The notes under the pieces are model-generated. The model ran no database searches, was not told the origin of the DNA, and worked only from the letters and a program-made list of their open reading frames with translations. From positions 177,724 through 241,723 of the forward strand of contig JAFOOX010000063.1 in NCBI GenBank assembly GCA_017425245.1: a DNA stretch of 64,000 nucleotides, given 5' to 3'. Source of the DNA: Gammaproteobacteria bacterium (GTDB taxonomy: Bacteria; Pseudomonadota; Gammaproteobacteria; Enterobacterales; Neiellaceae). The translations under genes and the position numbers were made by a program. Positions within the stretch are counted from its first letter, which is position 1; each line of letters starts with the position of its first letter. This document shows, piece after piece, positions 1 through 8,753 of the stretch.

Positions 1-818
1 GCGGCAACTGTGGCAATGAAACCATCGACCAGAATCGCCATGCGCTGGCGTGCCGCGCCCAGCATGGCGCCGGCCATCATGGCGATCTCGGCACCACCGA
101 CCTCAGCCAGCACCCGAATTGGATCGGCGCCAGCGGGTAGCCGTGCCAGTCCACGATTGACCGCATGGCGCTTGCGCGCCAAAGCCAGATCGTCGATGCC
201 GGTGCCACGACCGACGCAATCATCAGCCGACCAGCCCGTCAACGCCGCCAGCAGCGCCGCAGCGGTGGTGGTGTTAGCGATGCCCATTTCGCCGCAAGAG
301 AGCAGGTTGCTGCCGGCGCTGGCCCAGCCTTCTGCCAGCGCGGCCCCGGCCAGCAGCGCGCTGTCACACTGGGTGGGCGTGAGCGCCGCTTCAACCGCCA
401 GATTGGCAGTGCCACAGACCACCGCCCGCTCGATCAGGGCATGGTGATTGGGTAGAGGCGCAGCCACCCCGGCATTGACCACCGCCAGCTGCCAGCCGAG
501 GGTCGAACAGAAGCAGTTGATGGCGGCGCCACCGGCCAGAAAGTTGTGAACCATCTGGGCAGTCACCGCCTGTGGAAAGGCGCTCACCCCCTCCGCCGCC
601 ACCCCATGGTCGGCGGCGAATACCGCCATCTGTGGCCGGCGGATCTGTGGCTGCAAGCTCTGCTGGATCAGGCACAGCTGTTCGGCAACGCGCTCCAGCT
701 GACCGAGGGCACCGAGTGGCTTGGTCTTGTGATCGATGGCATGGCGAATAGCGGGCAGCAGCGCGCTGTCCGGCGCACTTATGGCCGCGCACAAGGTGGT
801 AATGGTGTTGGTCGTCAT
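1..818 (-). CDS. cobT: Nicotinate-nucleotide--dimethylbenzimidazole phosphoribosyltransferase (partial, C-terminus outside window)
   Basis: CobT transfers the phosphoribosyl group of nicotinate mononucleotide to 5,6-dimethylbenzimidazole, giving alpha-ribazole phosphate for the lower ligand of cobalamin; it is a cytosolic enzyme. The open frame runs left from ATG 818 off the window edge, about 272 codons of an expected 340-360. Visible family motifs are LGALGQLE (about 36-42), AADHGVAAEGVSAFP (68-82), GEMGIANTTTA (176-186), GRGTGID (203-209) and GGAEIAMMAG (241-250). The catalytic glutamate of the family lies in the missing part. The start has the Shine-Dalgarno CAGGAGC, which is inside a hairpin, and a cobalamin riboswitch lies upstream, so repression by adenosylcobalamin is expected. 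No neighbouring cobalamin gene is visible on this side. Confidence 0.93.
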   Translation of the reverse strand, partial: MTTNTITTLCAAISAPDSALLPAIRHAIDHKTKPLGALGQLERVAEQLCLIQQSLQPQIRRPQMAVFAADHGVAAEGVSAFPQAVTAQMVHNFLAGGAAINCFCSTLGWQLAVVNAGVAAPLPNHHALIERAVVCGTANLAVEAALTPTQCDSALLAGAALAEGWASAGSNLLSCGEMGIANTTTAAALLAALTGWSADDCVGRGTGIDDLALARKRHAVNRGLARLPAGADPIRVLAEVGGAEIAMMAGAMLGAARQRMAILVDGFIATVA

Positions 819-819
819 G

Positions 820-852
820 TCAGGCTCCTGATGGTTGGCAGGAGCGGCCTGA
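820..852 (-). promoter_or_regulatory. Hairpin covering the cobT ribosome binding site
   Basis: On the minus strand GCTCCTG (845-839 region) pairs perfectly with CAGGAGC (830-824), loop of 8 nt. The stem extends by TCAGG/CCTGA around a small bulge, ending next to the cobT ATG. The 3' arm contains the AGGAG Shine-Dalgarno. This is seen directly; that it is the expression platform of the upstream riboswitch (ligand-bound state blocks translation) is inferred. Confidence 0.7.
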
Positions 853-911
853 CCCGAGTGGGCGTGCACAAAAATGCCCGCGCACCGAGTGTTCCCGCTC
901 GGTTGCTGGAG

Positions 912-1065
912 TCGGTAGGGGCGGGTGTCCTGGCTTGCAGTGTGACGGTGGATCGCCTTCCCGGCTGATGCCAGTGGCTAACCTGATCCACCAAGCTGCT
1001 TACAGTTGCGGGAACAGCTGTGGCATCGCACCACATTCCCCTTCAAGCGCCGCCACCAGCGGGCA
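912..1065 (-). promoter_or_regulatory. Cobalamin (B12) riboswitch aptamer
   Basis: Read on the minus strand, the leader of cobT carries the conserved blocks of the cobalamin riboswitch in order: a GGGGAATGTGGTGCGA-type element, CCGCAACTGTAAGC, GCCACTGGCATC followed by CCGGGAAGGCG, and the 3' B12-box-like AAGCCAGGACACCCGC. The region 819-1187 holds no gene; it contains this aptamer, the SD hairpin at 820-852, a small 6-bp hairpin at 884-903 (ACCGAG/CTCGGT) and the htpX terminator near 1140. Aptamer limits are approximate. Confidence 0.93.
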
Positions 1066-1137
1066 GCAGGCGCACCACAGACCGAAAAAAGCGCGGCCAG
1101 TATAACGGCGGCAAGGGCCGAGCGCTCGCGGGCCCGG

Positions 1138-1169
1138 TAAAAATGACAACGGCGCCCGCAGGCGCCGTT
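1138..1169 (-). terminator. Rho-independent terminator of htpX
   Basis: A 9-bp GC-rich stem (AACGGCGCC at 1148-1156 with GGCGCCGTT at 1161-1169, 4-nt loop) is followed on the minus strand by a T run (GTCATTTTT). It lies 18 bases past the htpX stop codon. Confidence 0.85.
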
Positions 1170-1187
1170 GGTCGTTGATGAGCGGTC

Positions 1188-2078
1188 TTACTGCTGCGGT
1201 GAACGCAGGGCAGCAATGCGCTTTTCAATCGGCGGATGGCTCATGAACAGTTCCATCATGCTGCTCTTGCCGTTGATGCCGAAGGCGGCCAGCTGGCCTT
1301 CCAGCTGCGGCTCGCTGCGACCCTGACGCAGACGCTCAAGGGCAGCGACCATCTTGTCCTTGCCGGACAGGCGAGCCGCACCAGCATCGGCACGGTACTC
1401 GCGCTGACGACTAAACCAGGCAACGATGATCGAGGCCAGCACACCAAAGATAATCTCCATGACGAACACCACCGCGAAATAGGCCAGACCGCCAAGGCCG
1501 CTACCTTCTTCGCCGTCACGACGGAAGAAGTTGTCGACCACCATGGCGACGACCCGGGCAAAGAAGATCACGAAGGTGTTGAGCACCCCCTGCAGCAGGG
1601 TCATGGTCACCATGTCGCCGTTGGCGATGTGGCTCACCTCATGGGCCAGCACCGCTTCCACTTCGTCACGGCTCATGTTGTTGAGCAGGCCGGCACTCAC
1701 CGCGACCAGCGAGTTGTCACGGCTGGCGCCGGTGGCAAAGGCATTCACTTCAGCGCCGGGGTAGATCGCCACTTCCGGCATACCAATGCCGGCCTGAGCC
1801 GCCTGACGCTGCACCGTCGCCACCAGCCAGCGCTCGGTCTCAGAGCGCGGATTGGTGATCACTTCGGCGCCAGTGGAGCGCTTGGCGACCCACTTGGACA
1901 TGAGCAGCGAGATAAAGGCGCCGCCAAAGCCGAACACGGCGGCCATGATCAGCAGCCCCAGCATCGAACCGTTGCGGCCAAACTGGATACCGAACACGCT
2001 GCTGATGATGCTCAGCACTACGCCAAGAACCAGCACGACCGCCAAGTTGGTCGCGACAAATAACAACACCCGTTTCAT
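1188..2078 (-). CDS. htpX: Membrane-bound zinc protease HtpX
   Basis: HtpX is an inner-membrane M48 metallopeptidase that degrades misfolded membrane proteins together with FtsH. The 296-residue product matches the usual length (about 290). N-terminal transmembrane segments lie at about 7-27 and 40-60 and two more near 160-220. The zinc site HEVSH is at 146-150, and the third ligand is probably the Glu in [10 protein letters not shown] near 230. The start ATG has a strong Shine-Dalgarno (AAAGGAGG). A sigma32-type promoter lies 31-56 bases upstream, in keeping with heat-shock control of this family. The gene stands alone, divergent from pepE. Confidence 0.96.
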   Translation of the reverse strand: MKRVLLFVATNLAVVLVLGVVLSIISSVFGIQFGRNGSMLGLLIMAAVFGFGGAFISLLMSKWVAKRSTGAEVITNPRSETERWLVATVQRQAAQAGIGMPEVAIYPGAEVNAFATGASRDNSLVAVSAGLLNNMSRDEVEAVLAHEVSHIANGDMVTMTLLQGVLNTFVIFFARVVAMVVDNFFRRDGEEGSGLGGLAYFAVVFVMEIIFGVLASIIVAWFSRQREYRADAGAARLSGKDKMVAALERLRQGRSEPQLEGQLAAFGINGKSSMMELFMSHPPIEKRIAALRSPQQ

Positions 2079-2108
2079 GGGACACCTCCTTTGGTGGTTG
2101 CCAACATG

Positions 2109-2134
2109 ATATGGGTCAAAGTCTGCTTTTCAAG
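2109..2134 (-). promoter_or_regulatory. Sigma32 (heat-shock) promoter of htpX
   Basis: On the minus strand the -35 element CTTGAAA (2134-2128) and the -10 element CCCATAT (2115-2109) are separated by 12 bases. Both match the E. coli RpoH consensus (CTTGAAA, CCCATNT). htpX is a known heat-shock gene, so the assignment fits the downstream gene. Confidence 0.8.
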
Positions 2135-2170
2135 CTAATGAATTTGGGCAAAATGCAACAGATTGAAAAC

Positions 2171-2193
2171 AGCCACCCGGGGAACGGGTGGCT
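2171..2193. other. 9-bp stem-loop in the pepE leader
   Basis: AGCCACCCG (2171-2179) pairs with CGGGTGGCT (2185-2193) around a 5-nt loop, in the 224-base htpX-pepE intergenic region and about 110 bases before pepE. On the minus strand it is followed by GTTTTC, so it could be a weak terminator, but no minus-strand gene lies upstream of it. Function not known. Confidence 0.5.
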
Positions 2194-2302
2194 GCGCTTG
2201 GGGACATCTCTTAAGCTCTTCATCACGCCTGCGGCAGTGCGCCGCAGACCGGACAAATTTAGTCAACAGCCCCCTGCTGCGCCAAAAAGGAGCGCCGTCG
2301 TC

Positions 2303-3019
2303 ATGACAGAACGTGAACTCAATCTCCTCTTGCTGAGCAGCTCGCGCGTGGGTGGCGGTGGCTACCTGGATTCGGCACGGCAATTGATCGGTAATCTCTT
2401 CGCCAACTGCCAGCGCATCCTGTTTATCCCCTTCGCGGGGGTCACCATCAGCCACGCCGATTACGCGCAGCGGGTGCGTGCCGGACTGCCAGCACTGGCT
2501 GAACGCATTCATCTGCTCAACCTCGACGATGACGGCCCGGAAACACTGGCCAGCTGCGATGGGGTGATGGTGGGCGGCGGCAACACCTTCGCCCTGCTCG
2601 ACCGCCTCTACCGCCATGCGCTGGTGCGCGAGCTGCGCGATGCGGTTAACGGCGGCATGTCTTATGTCGGCTGGAGCGCCGGTTCCAATATCGCCGGGCC
2701 CACGATCCGCACCACCAACGACATGCCAATCATCGAACCGCCGTCGCTGGCCGCGTTGAATCTGGTGCCGTTTCAGCTCAACCCCCACTACACCAGTTTT
2801 GTCCCGGCCAACTTCCATGGTGAAACCCGGCGCGAACGACTGGCGGAGTTCATGGTCGCCAACCCCGACAGCCGGGTGCTGGCCCTGCCCGAGGGCTGTG
2901 GCCTGCGGGTGCGGGGGACTGAGGTTGAGGTAGTCGGTGAGTTTGCTGCGCTGGAACTAGCCGCAGACGGGCGGGATCTCGAACTGGCCGTTGGCCAACG
3001 CTTTAACCTCAATGGCTGA
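2303..3019 (+). CDS. pepE: Alpha-aspartyl dipeptidase PepE (dipeptidase E)
   Basis: PepE is a cytosolic S51-family serine peptidase that hydrolyses dipeptides with an N-terminal aspartate. The 238-residue product is close to the enterobacterial enzyme (229). The nucleophile is Ser125 in GWSAGSN (123-129); Asp140 in TTNDMP and His162 in NPHYTS are at the same offsets as the Salmonella triad Ser120/Asp135/His157. A longer open frame reaches back to 2111, but ATG 2303 has a good Shine-Dalgarno (AAGGAG at 2287-2292) and begins where family homology begins. The gene is convergent with the permease at 3009-3821 and overlaps its 3' end by 11 bases. Confidence 0.92.
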   Translation: MTERELNLLLLSSSRVGGGGYLDSARQLIGNLFANCQRILFIPFAGVTISHADYAQRVRAGLPALAERIHLLNLDDDGPETLASCDGVMVGGGNTFALLDRLYRHALVRELRDAVNGGMSYVGWSAGSNIAGPTIRTTNDMPIIEPPSLAALNLVPFQLNPHYTSFVPANFHGETRRERLAEFMVANPDSRVLALPEGCGLRVRGTEVEVVGEFAALELAADGRDLELAVGQRFNLNG

Positions 3020-3821
3020 AGCTGCCAGCAAACAGCATCAGCGCCAGCACTAACAAGAGCAGGGCAAAGGCGTTTTTCAGTCGCCTGGCGGGCCAGCGAT
3101 GAGCCAGCCGGGCGCCGACGCCAGCCAGCAGCCAGCTGCTGGCGCAGATCCCGGCAATAGCCGGCAGATAGAGATAGCCGAGACTCCACGGGGGCATGCC
3201 ACTAACCCCCCAGCCAGCAATCAGATAGCTGATGCCTGCGCTCAGGGCTAGCACCACCCCACAGGCGGCAGAACCGGCCACGGCACGAGTGATGGAGAGA
3301 CCTAAGCGCTGCAGCAGTGGGACCAGCAAGGTGCCCCCACCGATGCCCACCAGCCCGGCCAATACCCCGACGCCAGCCCCCGCCGGCATTAACCACCAAG
3401 GTAGCGATAACGGTCGGTCTTCGGGCTGGCCACGCCATTGGCGCCAAGCCATAAACAACAAGAACAGCGAGAACAGTCGCTCCAACCACAGGCCATTGAC
3501 ATGATGAGCGATAGGGCCTGCCAACGTCGCCCCCAGTGCCACAGCGGGCGCCAATCGCCACACCGCGCGCCAAGGAACTCCGCCACGGCGATGGTGATTC
3601 CAGGCGCTGGACAGCGAGGTGACCAGCACCGTCACCAGCGAACTACCCATCGCCACCTTGGCCACCAGCGTCGGTTCAACCCCAGCCAGTGGCAAGGTAA
3701 ACAGCAGCACCGGCACCACAATCAAGCCGCCGCCAATGCCAAACAAACCACCGGCCAAACCAGCGATGGCGCCAACCAGCAGATAAAGGGCAAGAGAGAG
3801 CACGGCAACGAGCCCAGACAA
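3009..3821 (-). CDS. TauE/SafE (TSUP) family sulfite/organosulfonate-type permease
   Basis: This is an inner-membrane protein of the TSUP family, whose studied members export sulfite, sulfoacetate or related anions; the substrate here cannot be told. The 270 residues carry eight predicted hydrophobic segments and the two family repeats with glycine-rich motifs: GGLFGIGGGLIVVP near 24-37 and GLVGIGGGTLLVP near 156-168. The start used is TTG 3821, which has no convincing Shine-Dalgarno; an internal GTG 18 bases further on is an alternative. It follows the SelW/SelT-like gene by 69 bases on the same strand and is probably co-transcribed with it. Confidence 0.85.
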   Translation of the reverse strand: MSGLVAVLSLALYLLVGAIAGLAGGLFGIGGGLIVVPVLLFTLPLAGVEPTLVAKVAMGSSLVTVLVTSLSSAWNHHRRGGVPWRAVWRLAPAVALGATLAGPIAHHVNGLWLERLFSLFLLFMAWRQWRGQPEDRPLSLPWWLMPAGAGVGVLAGLVGIGGGTLLVPLLQRLGLSITRAVAGSAACGVVLALSAGISYLIAGWGVSGMPPWSLGYLYLPAIAGICASSWLLAGVGARLAHRWPARRLKNAFALLLLVLALMLFAGSFSH

Positions 3822-3890
3822 GGATAAGGAGCCGCAGTTTAGCGGATCGCCCCCCGACTGCCAGTAAGCCGTTAACGGGGGGTGAGGGTA

Positions 3891-4187
3891 TCAGCTGTCG
3901 CTGGCAGAGCGATCGGAGTGCCCCAGATCGAGGCCGGGCGCGATGCGATCCCGGATCCGTTGTTTGAGCGCCTTGAGTTCGGGAAAGCCCCCATCCCGGC
4001 GGCGGCACCACAGCGGTTGCTCGTCGCCGACCACCGCGACGTTGAACTCGCCACTGGCCGCCGGGCCAATCAAGACACCATCGACATAGGGCTCAAAGGT
4101 GGTCAGCAGCTCCTGCGCCAGCCAGCCGGCGCGCAGCAGCCAACGACATTTGGGGCAATAGCGGATCACCAGCTGTGGCTTGGCCAT
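3891..4187 (-). CDS. SelT/SelW/SelH (Rdx) family protein, Cys form
   Basis: A 98-residue thioredoxin-like protein of the Rdx family, related to selenoproteins W/T/H but with cysteine. It starts MAKPQLVIRYCPKC, with the CxxC redox motif at Cys11/Cys14, followed by family-typical W-x-AQELLTTF and GEFNVAV segments. Bacterial members are thought to be small redox proteins; the partner is unknown. The open frame extends upstream into tyrA, but ATG 4187 matches the family N-terminus and sits 10 bases past the tyrA stop codon (4198), so it is likely the last or middle gene of the aroF-tyrA transcript. Confidence 0.85.
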   Translation of the reverse strand: MAKPQLVIRYCPKCRWLLRAGWLAQELLTTFEPYVDGVLIGPAASGEFNVAVVGDEQPLWCRRRDGGFPELKALKQRIRDRIAPGLDLGHSDRSASDS

Positions 4188-4197
4188 GGACGTGGCC

Positions 4198-5340
4198 TCA
4201 GCCGAGGTGGCGGCGGTCGTTGGCCACCAGCAGCATGTCGCGGCTCTCCTTGAGGAACTGCTGGGCGAAGGGGCCGAACCAGTCGGCCACCGCGCCAAAG
4301 GCCTGGATGAAGCCCTCGCGATCCCCTTTTTCAAGCAGCTGCAGGGCGCTTTCAAAGCGCTGCAGGTAGCGGCGGAACATCGGCAGTGCGGTCTGCGACG
4401 ACAGGATGATATCGGCATAGAGCGCGCCATCCTGGGCAAACAGGCGACCGACCATCGCCAGTTCAAGACGATAGATGGGCGACGAGAACGCCAGCAGCTC
4501 ACGCACATCGGCGTTTTCTGCCATCAGATGGTTGCCGTAGACAAAACTGGTGAAGTGACGCATCGCCTGCACCAGCGCCATCGCTTCATCGTGGAACTGC
4601 GGGGTGCTGGGCTTGAGATGAGCCCCCCACAACGCAAACTGGTCCAACAACCAGCCATAGGCCTCAGGCTGGCGCCCGTCACAGACCACAATCAGCTGCT
4701 TGGCGAAGCTGCTGACGTCAGGGCCAAACATCGGATGCAGGCCCACTACCGGACCGCTGTGGGCATCCAGCATGGCGGCCAGCGGCTCACGCTTGATACT
4801 GGTCAGGTCGCAGAGGATGGTGCCGTGATCCAGCCGTCCCTTAAGGTCGGCGATAATAGCGCTGGTCGTGGCGATCGGTACCGACACCACCACCACGCTG
4901 GCCCCTTTGAGCAAGGCATCGGCATCCGCCCACTGCTGACGGCCAAGCACTTTGACCTCATAGCCAGAGAGGCGGAACATCTGTACGAACAGCTTGCCCA
5001 GCTGGCCGTTACCGCCCACCACCACCACCGGCCCGGCGGACGGGTTAACGCATTTGAAACCCGTATCTTTTTCGGAGCGGTAGGACTCGCGCATGGCGCG
5101 GCGCAGCACATCCTCAATCAGATCCGGCGGTACCCCCAAGACTTCGGCTTCGGCGCGACGCTGAGCCAGCATCGCCGCTTCCCGCTCGGGCACATAGATC
5201 GGCAGACCGAGCACATGCTTGGCCTCCCCCACTTCGGCCACCAGCGCCATGCGCTGGGCCAGCAGCTGCAACAGCTGCTGATCCACCGCATCGATGCGTT
5301 CACGCAGCCCTTGCAGGCTCTGTTCCGCCGCCTTGTTCAC
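4198..5340 (-). CDS. tyrA: Bifunctional chorismate mutase / prephenate dehydrogenase
   Basis: TyrA converts chorismate to prephenate and then oxidises it to 4-hydroxyphenylpyruvate with NAD+, the committed steps of tyrosine synthesis. The 380-residue product has an N-terminal AroQ-type chorismate mutase domain (1-90, with [10 protein letters not shown]) and a dehydrogenase domain beginning with the dinucleotide motif GGNGQLG (109-115). His202 in LHPMFGPD corresponds to the catalytic His197 of E. coli TyrA. The start is GTG 5340 with AGGAG eleven bases upstream. It lies 17 bases after aroF, as in E. coli. Confidence 0.96.
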   Translation of the reverse strand: MNKAAEQSLQGLRERIDAVDQQLLQLLAQRMALVAEVGEAKHVLGLPIYVPEREAAMLAQRRAEAEVLGVPPDLIEDVLRRAMRESYRSEKDTGFKCVNPSAGPVVVVGGNGQLGKLFVQMFRLSGYEVKVLGRQQWADADALLKGASVVVVSVPIATTSAIIADLKGRLDHGTILCDLTSIKREPLAAMLDAHSGPVVGLHPMFGPDVSSFAKQLIVVCDGRQPEAYGWLLDQFALWGAHLKPSTPQFHDEAMALVQAMRHFTSFVYGNHLMAENADVRELLAFSSPIYRLELAMVGRLFAQDGALYADIILSSQTALPMFRRYLQRFESALQLLEKGDREGFIQAFGAVADWFGPFAQQFLKESRDMLLVANDRRHLG

Positions 5341-5357
5341 TGCTATCTCCTGACAAC

Positions 5358-6428
<1,071 letters not shown>

Positions 6429-6532
6429 CGGGCTCTCCAGCGACTTCTGCCAACCACAGTAGCAGGGCCGCTACGGTGGCGAGTATGGGACAGGATTATG
6501 GGGGGCAGCGCCGGCGAAGTATAGGGCGGTTA

Positions 6533-6566
6533 TGCATATTTATGGGATTTAATGCATGAATATGCA
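6533..6566. repeat. Inverted repeat between rplS and aroF
   Basis: TGCATATTTATG (6533-6544) is the near-complement (11 of 12) of CATGAATATGCA (6555-6566), with 10 bases between the arms. It is AT-rich in a GC-rich region and lies 105-138 bases upstream of the aroF start, just past the rplS terminator. It could be an operator for aroF-tyrA, but it does not match the E. coli TyrR box. Confidence 0.45.
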
Positions 6567-6580
6567 CCAAGCCAGAGAAA

Positions 6581-6607
6581 CGCAAACGCCCGCGACAAGC
6601 GCGGGCG
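6581..6607 (-). terminator. Terminator of the rpsP-rimM-trmD-rplS operon
   Basis: An 8-bp GC stem (CGCCCGCG 6587-6594 with CGCGGGCG 6600-6607) has a 5-nt loop and on the minus strand is followed by TTTGCGTTT. It lies 32 bases past the rplS stop. Confidence 0.7.
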
Positions 6608-6639
6608 GTGCGGGGAAACCGGGATGGTCGGGTCGTGGA

Positions 6640-6987
6640 TTAAGCGATTTTTTCGCGGATACGGGCGGACTTGCCGCTGCGCTCGCGCAGATAGTACAGC
6701 TTGGCGCGACGAACGTCGCCGCGACGCACGACCTTGATGCTCTCGACGGCCGGGCTGTGGGTCTGGAACACGCGCTCCACACCTTCGCCGTTGGAAATCT
6801 TGCGTACGGTGAACGCGCTGTTCAGGCCGCGGTTGCGCTTGGCAATAACCACGCCTTCGAACGCCTGCAGACGCTCACGGTTGCCTTCCTTGACGCGGAC
6901 CTGCACCACGACGGTGTCACCCGGGCCAAAGGCCGGGACGTCCTGCTTCATCTGTTCCTGTTCAAGCTGCTTGATGATGTTGCTCAT
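6640..6987 (-). CDS. rplS: 50S ribosomal protein L19
   Basis: L19 sits at the 30S-50S interface of the ribosome. The 115-residue product is the family length and starts [12 protein letters not shown], with the conserved [14 protein letters not shown] and [11 protein letters not shown] stretches and a basic C-terminus. It is the last gene of the classical gammaproteobacterial operon rpsP-rimM-trmD-rplS, 31 bases after trmD. Confidence 0.97.
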   Translation of the reverse strand: MSNIIKQLEQEQMKQDVPAFGPGDTVVVQVRVKEGNRERLQAFEGVVIAKRNRGLNSAFTVRKISNGEGVERVFQTHSPAVESIKVVRRGDVRRAKLYYLRERSGKSARIREKIA

Positions 6988-7018
6988 AGTTTCCTCACCC
7001 TAGAATAAACTGAAGCCT

Positions 7019-7762
7019 CTACTGTTTGTCCCGCCAGTGGCGGACAAACTCGGCAAGAAGTTCTTCTTGCTCGCCAGTCAGAGCTAGGCCTTCGATAAGA
7101 TCCGGCCGTCTCTCCCAGGTTCGACCCAGTGCCTGCAGCATCCGCCAGCGACGAATCGCTGCGTGGTTGCCGGACAGCAGCACCTCCGGCACCGTCAGCC
7201 CGTCCAGAACTTCCGGACGGGTGTAGTGCGGGCAATCCAGCAGACCATCGGTAAAGGAGTCTTGCTCCGCCGATTCCTGCTTGCCCAGCACCCCCGGTAC
7301 CAGTCGTGATACTGCGTCGATGAGTGTCATCGCCGGCAGCTCACCGCCACTGAGCACATAGTCGCCCACCGACACTTCCAGATCGATTTCGGTCTGGATC
7401 ACCCGTTCGTCGATCCCCTCGTAACGGCCGGCCACCAGAATCAGGCGCGGTTCACGCGCCAGCTGCTGCACCAGTTTCTGATCCAGCCGTCGACCTTGCG
7501 GCGACAGATAGATCACCTTGCCACCCTCACCCGCTGCTTTGGCCGCGTGAATCGCATCACGCAGCGGCTGCACCATCATCAGCATGCCGGGGCCGCCACC
7601 GTAGCAGCGATCGTCGACAGTGCGATGACGGTCGTGGGCAAAGTCGCGCGGGTTGACGCAGTTGACCTCAATGAGGCCATTGCGTACTGCCCGCCCAGTG
7701 ACACCGTACTCGGTTAGCGCCCGGAACATCTCCGGGAACAGGGTCACCACCCCGATCCGCAT
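7019..7762 (-). CDS. trmD: tRNA (guanine-N1)-methyltransferase
   Basis: TrmD methylates G37 next to the anticodon in tRNAs reading CNN/CGG codons, using S-adenosylmethionine, and so prevents +1 frameshifting. The 247 residues include the GGGPGMLMM segment (near 57-65), [11 protein letters not shown] (around 112-122) and [13 protein letters not shown] (around 131-143), which form the SPOUT trefoil-knot cofactor site. It follows rimM by 12 bases. Confidence 0.97.
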   Translation of the reverse strand: MRIGVVTLFPEMFRALTEYGVTGRAVRNGLIEVNCVNPRDFAHDRHRTVDDRCYGGGPGMLMMVQPLRDAIHAAKAAGEGGKVIYLSPQGRRLDQKLVQQLAREPRLILVAGRYEGIDERVIQTEIDLEVSVGDYVLSGGELPAMTLIDAVSRLVPGVLGKQESAEQDSFTDGLLDCPHYTRPEVLDGLTVPEVLLSGNHAAIRRWRMLQALGRTWERRPDLIEGLALTGEQEELLAEFVRHWRDKQ

Positions 7763-7774
7763 TTCGCCGTTTCC

Positions 7775-8296
7775 TTAGAAATCCGGATCCCAATCGACCG
7801 TAATGGTCTTGTGGGCCAGGTCCACCTGTTTGATGACCTGATCCAGTAAAAACGGAATAAGTCGTTCCCGTTTACCGAACGGATCATTCGCCGGAGCCGT
7901 AAGGGCCAGAACGTCGTTTGATCCTGTCTCCATCAGCCCGTTGACCACCCCCAGCGCAAAGCCGGATTCGGTGACCACCTGCATGCCGATGAGATCGCGC
8001 CAGTAATACTCGCCTTCCGGCAGCGGCGGCAGCAATTCAGCCGCCACCGCCACGTCCAGACCTACATAGGTCTCGGCACTGGTACGATCCTCCACGCCGG
8101 CGAAACGCACGATCAACCCTTCGTTGTGGCGACGCCACTGGGCAACCGCGATATCGCGCCAGTTACCATCCTTGCCAATCTGCCAAGGCTGGTAGGAAAA
8201 GACCTGTTCGGGGTCTCCGGTAAAGGAGTGAATCTTCAGCCAGCCGCGGATCCCGTACGCCGCGCCTAACTTGCCTACAACCACCAGTTCACTCAT
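7775..8296 (-). CDS. rimM: Ribosome maturation factor RimM
   Basis: RimM binds S19 and helps mature the 3' domain of 16S rRNA in the 30S subunit. The product has 173 residues with an N-terminal RimM domain (VVVGKLGAAYGIRGWLKI) and a C-terminal PRC-barrel (EGEYYWRDLIGMQV). The frame opens at GTG 8308, but that codon overlaps the AAGGAG Shine-Dalgarno, so ATG 8296 (MSELVVVGK) is chosen. It lies 33 bases after rpsP. Confidence 0.96.
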   Translation of the reverse strand: MSELVVVGKLGAAYGIRGWLKIHSFTGDPEQVFSYQPWQIGKDGNWRDIAVAQWRRHNEGLIVRFAGVEDRTSAETYVGLDVAVAAELLPPLPEGEYYWRDLIGMQVVTESGFALGVVNGLMETGSNDVLALTAPANDPFGKRERLIPFLLDQVIKQVDLAHKTITVDWDPDF

Positions 8297-8329
8297 GGCT
8301 TTCGGCACTCCTTAAATACACACACTGCC

Positions 8330-8578
8330 TCAGGCAGCGTTGCCAGCTTCTTTCAGCAGCGACGCAACGCGCTCAGAAGTAGTGGCGCCGTTTTCGACCC
8401 AATACTTGACGCGTTCCAGGTCGAGGCGCAGGCGTTCAGCCTGACCACGCGCGACCGGGTTAAAGAAGCCAACACGCTCAATGAAGCGACCGCTACGGGA
8501 GGAGCGACTGTCAGTCACTACTACCTGATAAAACGGACGCTTTTTTGCGCCCTGGCGTTGCAAACGAATGGTTACCAT
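8330..8578 (-). CDS. rpsP: 30S ribosomal protein S16
   Basis: S16 is an early-assembly protein of the 30S subunit. The 82-residue product starts [17 protein letters not shown] and has the family motif [21 protein letters not shown]. An in-frame upstream ATG would add eight residues, but ATG 8578 matches the family start and length and has GAGG upstream. It is the first gene of the operon and is preceded by a good sigma70-type promoter. Confidence 0.97.
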   Translation of the reverse strand: MVTIRLQRQGAKKRPFYQVVVTDSRSSRSGRFIERVGFFNPVARGQAERLRLDLERVKYWVENGATTSERVASLLKEAGNAA

Positions 8579-8643
8579 ACCGTCCTCATTCAATGCGACC
8601 AACGGTTTCCCGCTCCGCTAGGCCCCCCCAGCGAAGTCGCAAG

Positions 8644-8671
8644 ATTTTACTCGCTAATGATGTCGATGCAA
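8644..8671 (-). promoter_or_regulatory. Probable sigma70 promoter of the rpsP operon
   Basis: On the minus strand TTGCAT (8671-8666) and TAAAAT (8649-8644) are separated by 16 bases, 66 bases before the rpsP start. The spacing and the match to TTGACA/TATAAT are good for a ribosomal-protein operon. Confidence 0.6.
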
Positions 8672-8709
8672 GGAAAAGCGGGGCTTTTTTGGCCGGGCGC
8701 GGGCGTTAG

Positions 8710-8742
8710 CCACCACGACCGGCAGGATGCCGGTCGTGGTGG
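8710..8742 (-). terminator. Very stable hairpin after ffh (probable terminator)
   Basis: CCACCACGACCGGCA (8710-8724) pairs perfectly over 15 bp with TGCCGGTCGTGGTGG (8728-8742), with a 3-nt loop, 12 bases past the ffh stop. No T run follows directly; a short AAAAGC-CCC-GCTTTT hairpin lies about 20 bases further on the minus strand. The pair may act together as the ffh terminator. Confidence 0.5.
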
Positions 8743-8753
8743 GCTGGCGGTCT

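Noticed and set aside
6429..6580. TyrR boxes in front of aroF
   Set aside because: No TGTAAA-N6-TTTACA-like sequence was found; the only structure is the inverted repeat at 6533-6566, which does not match.
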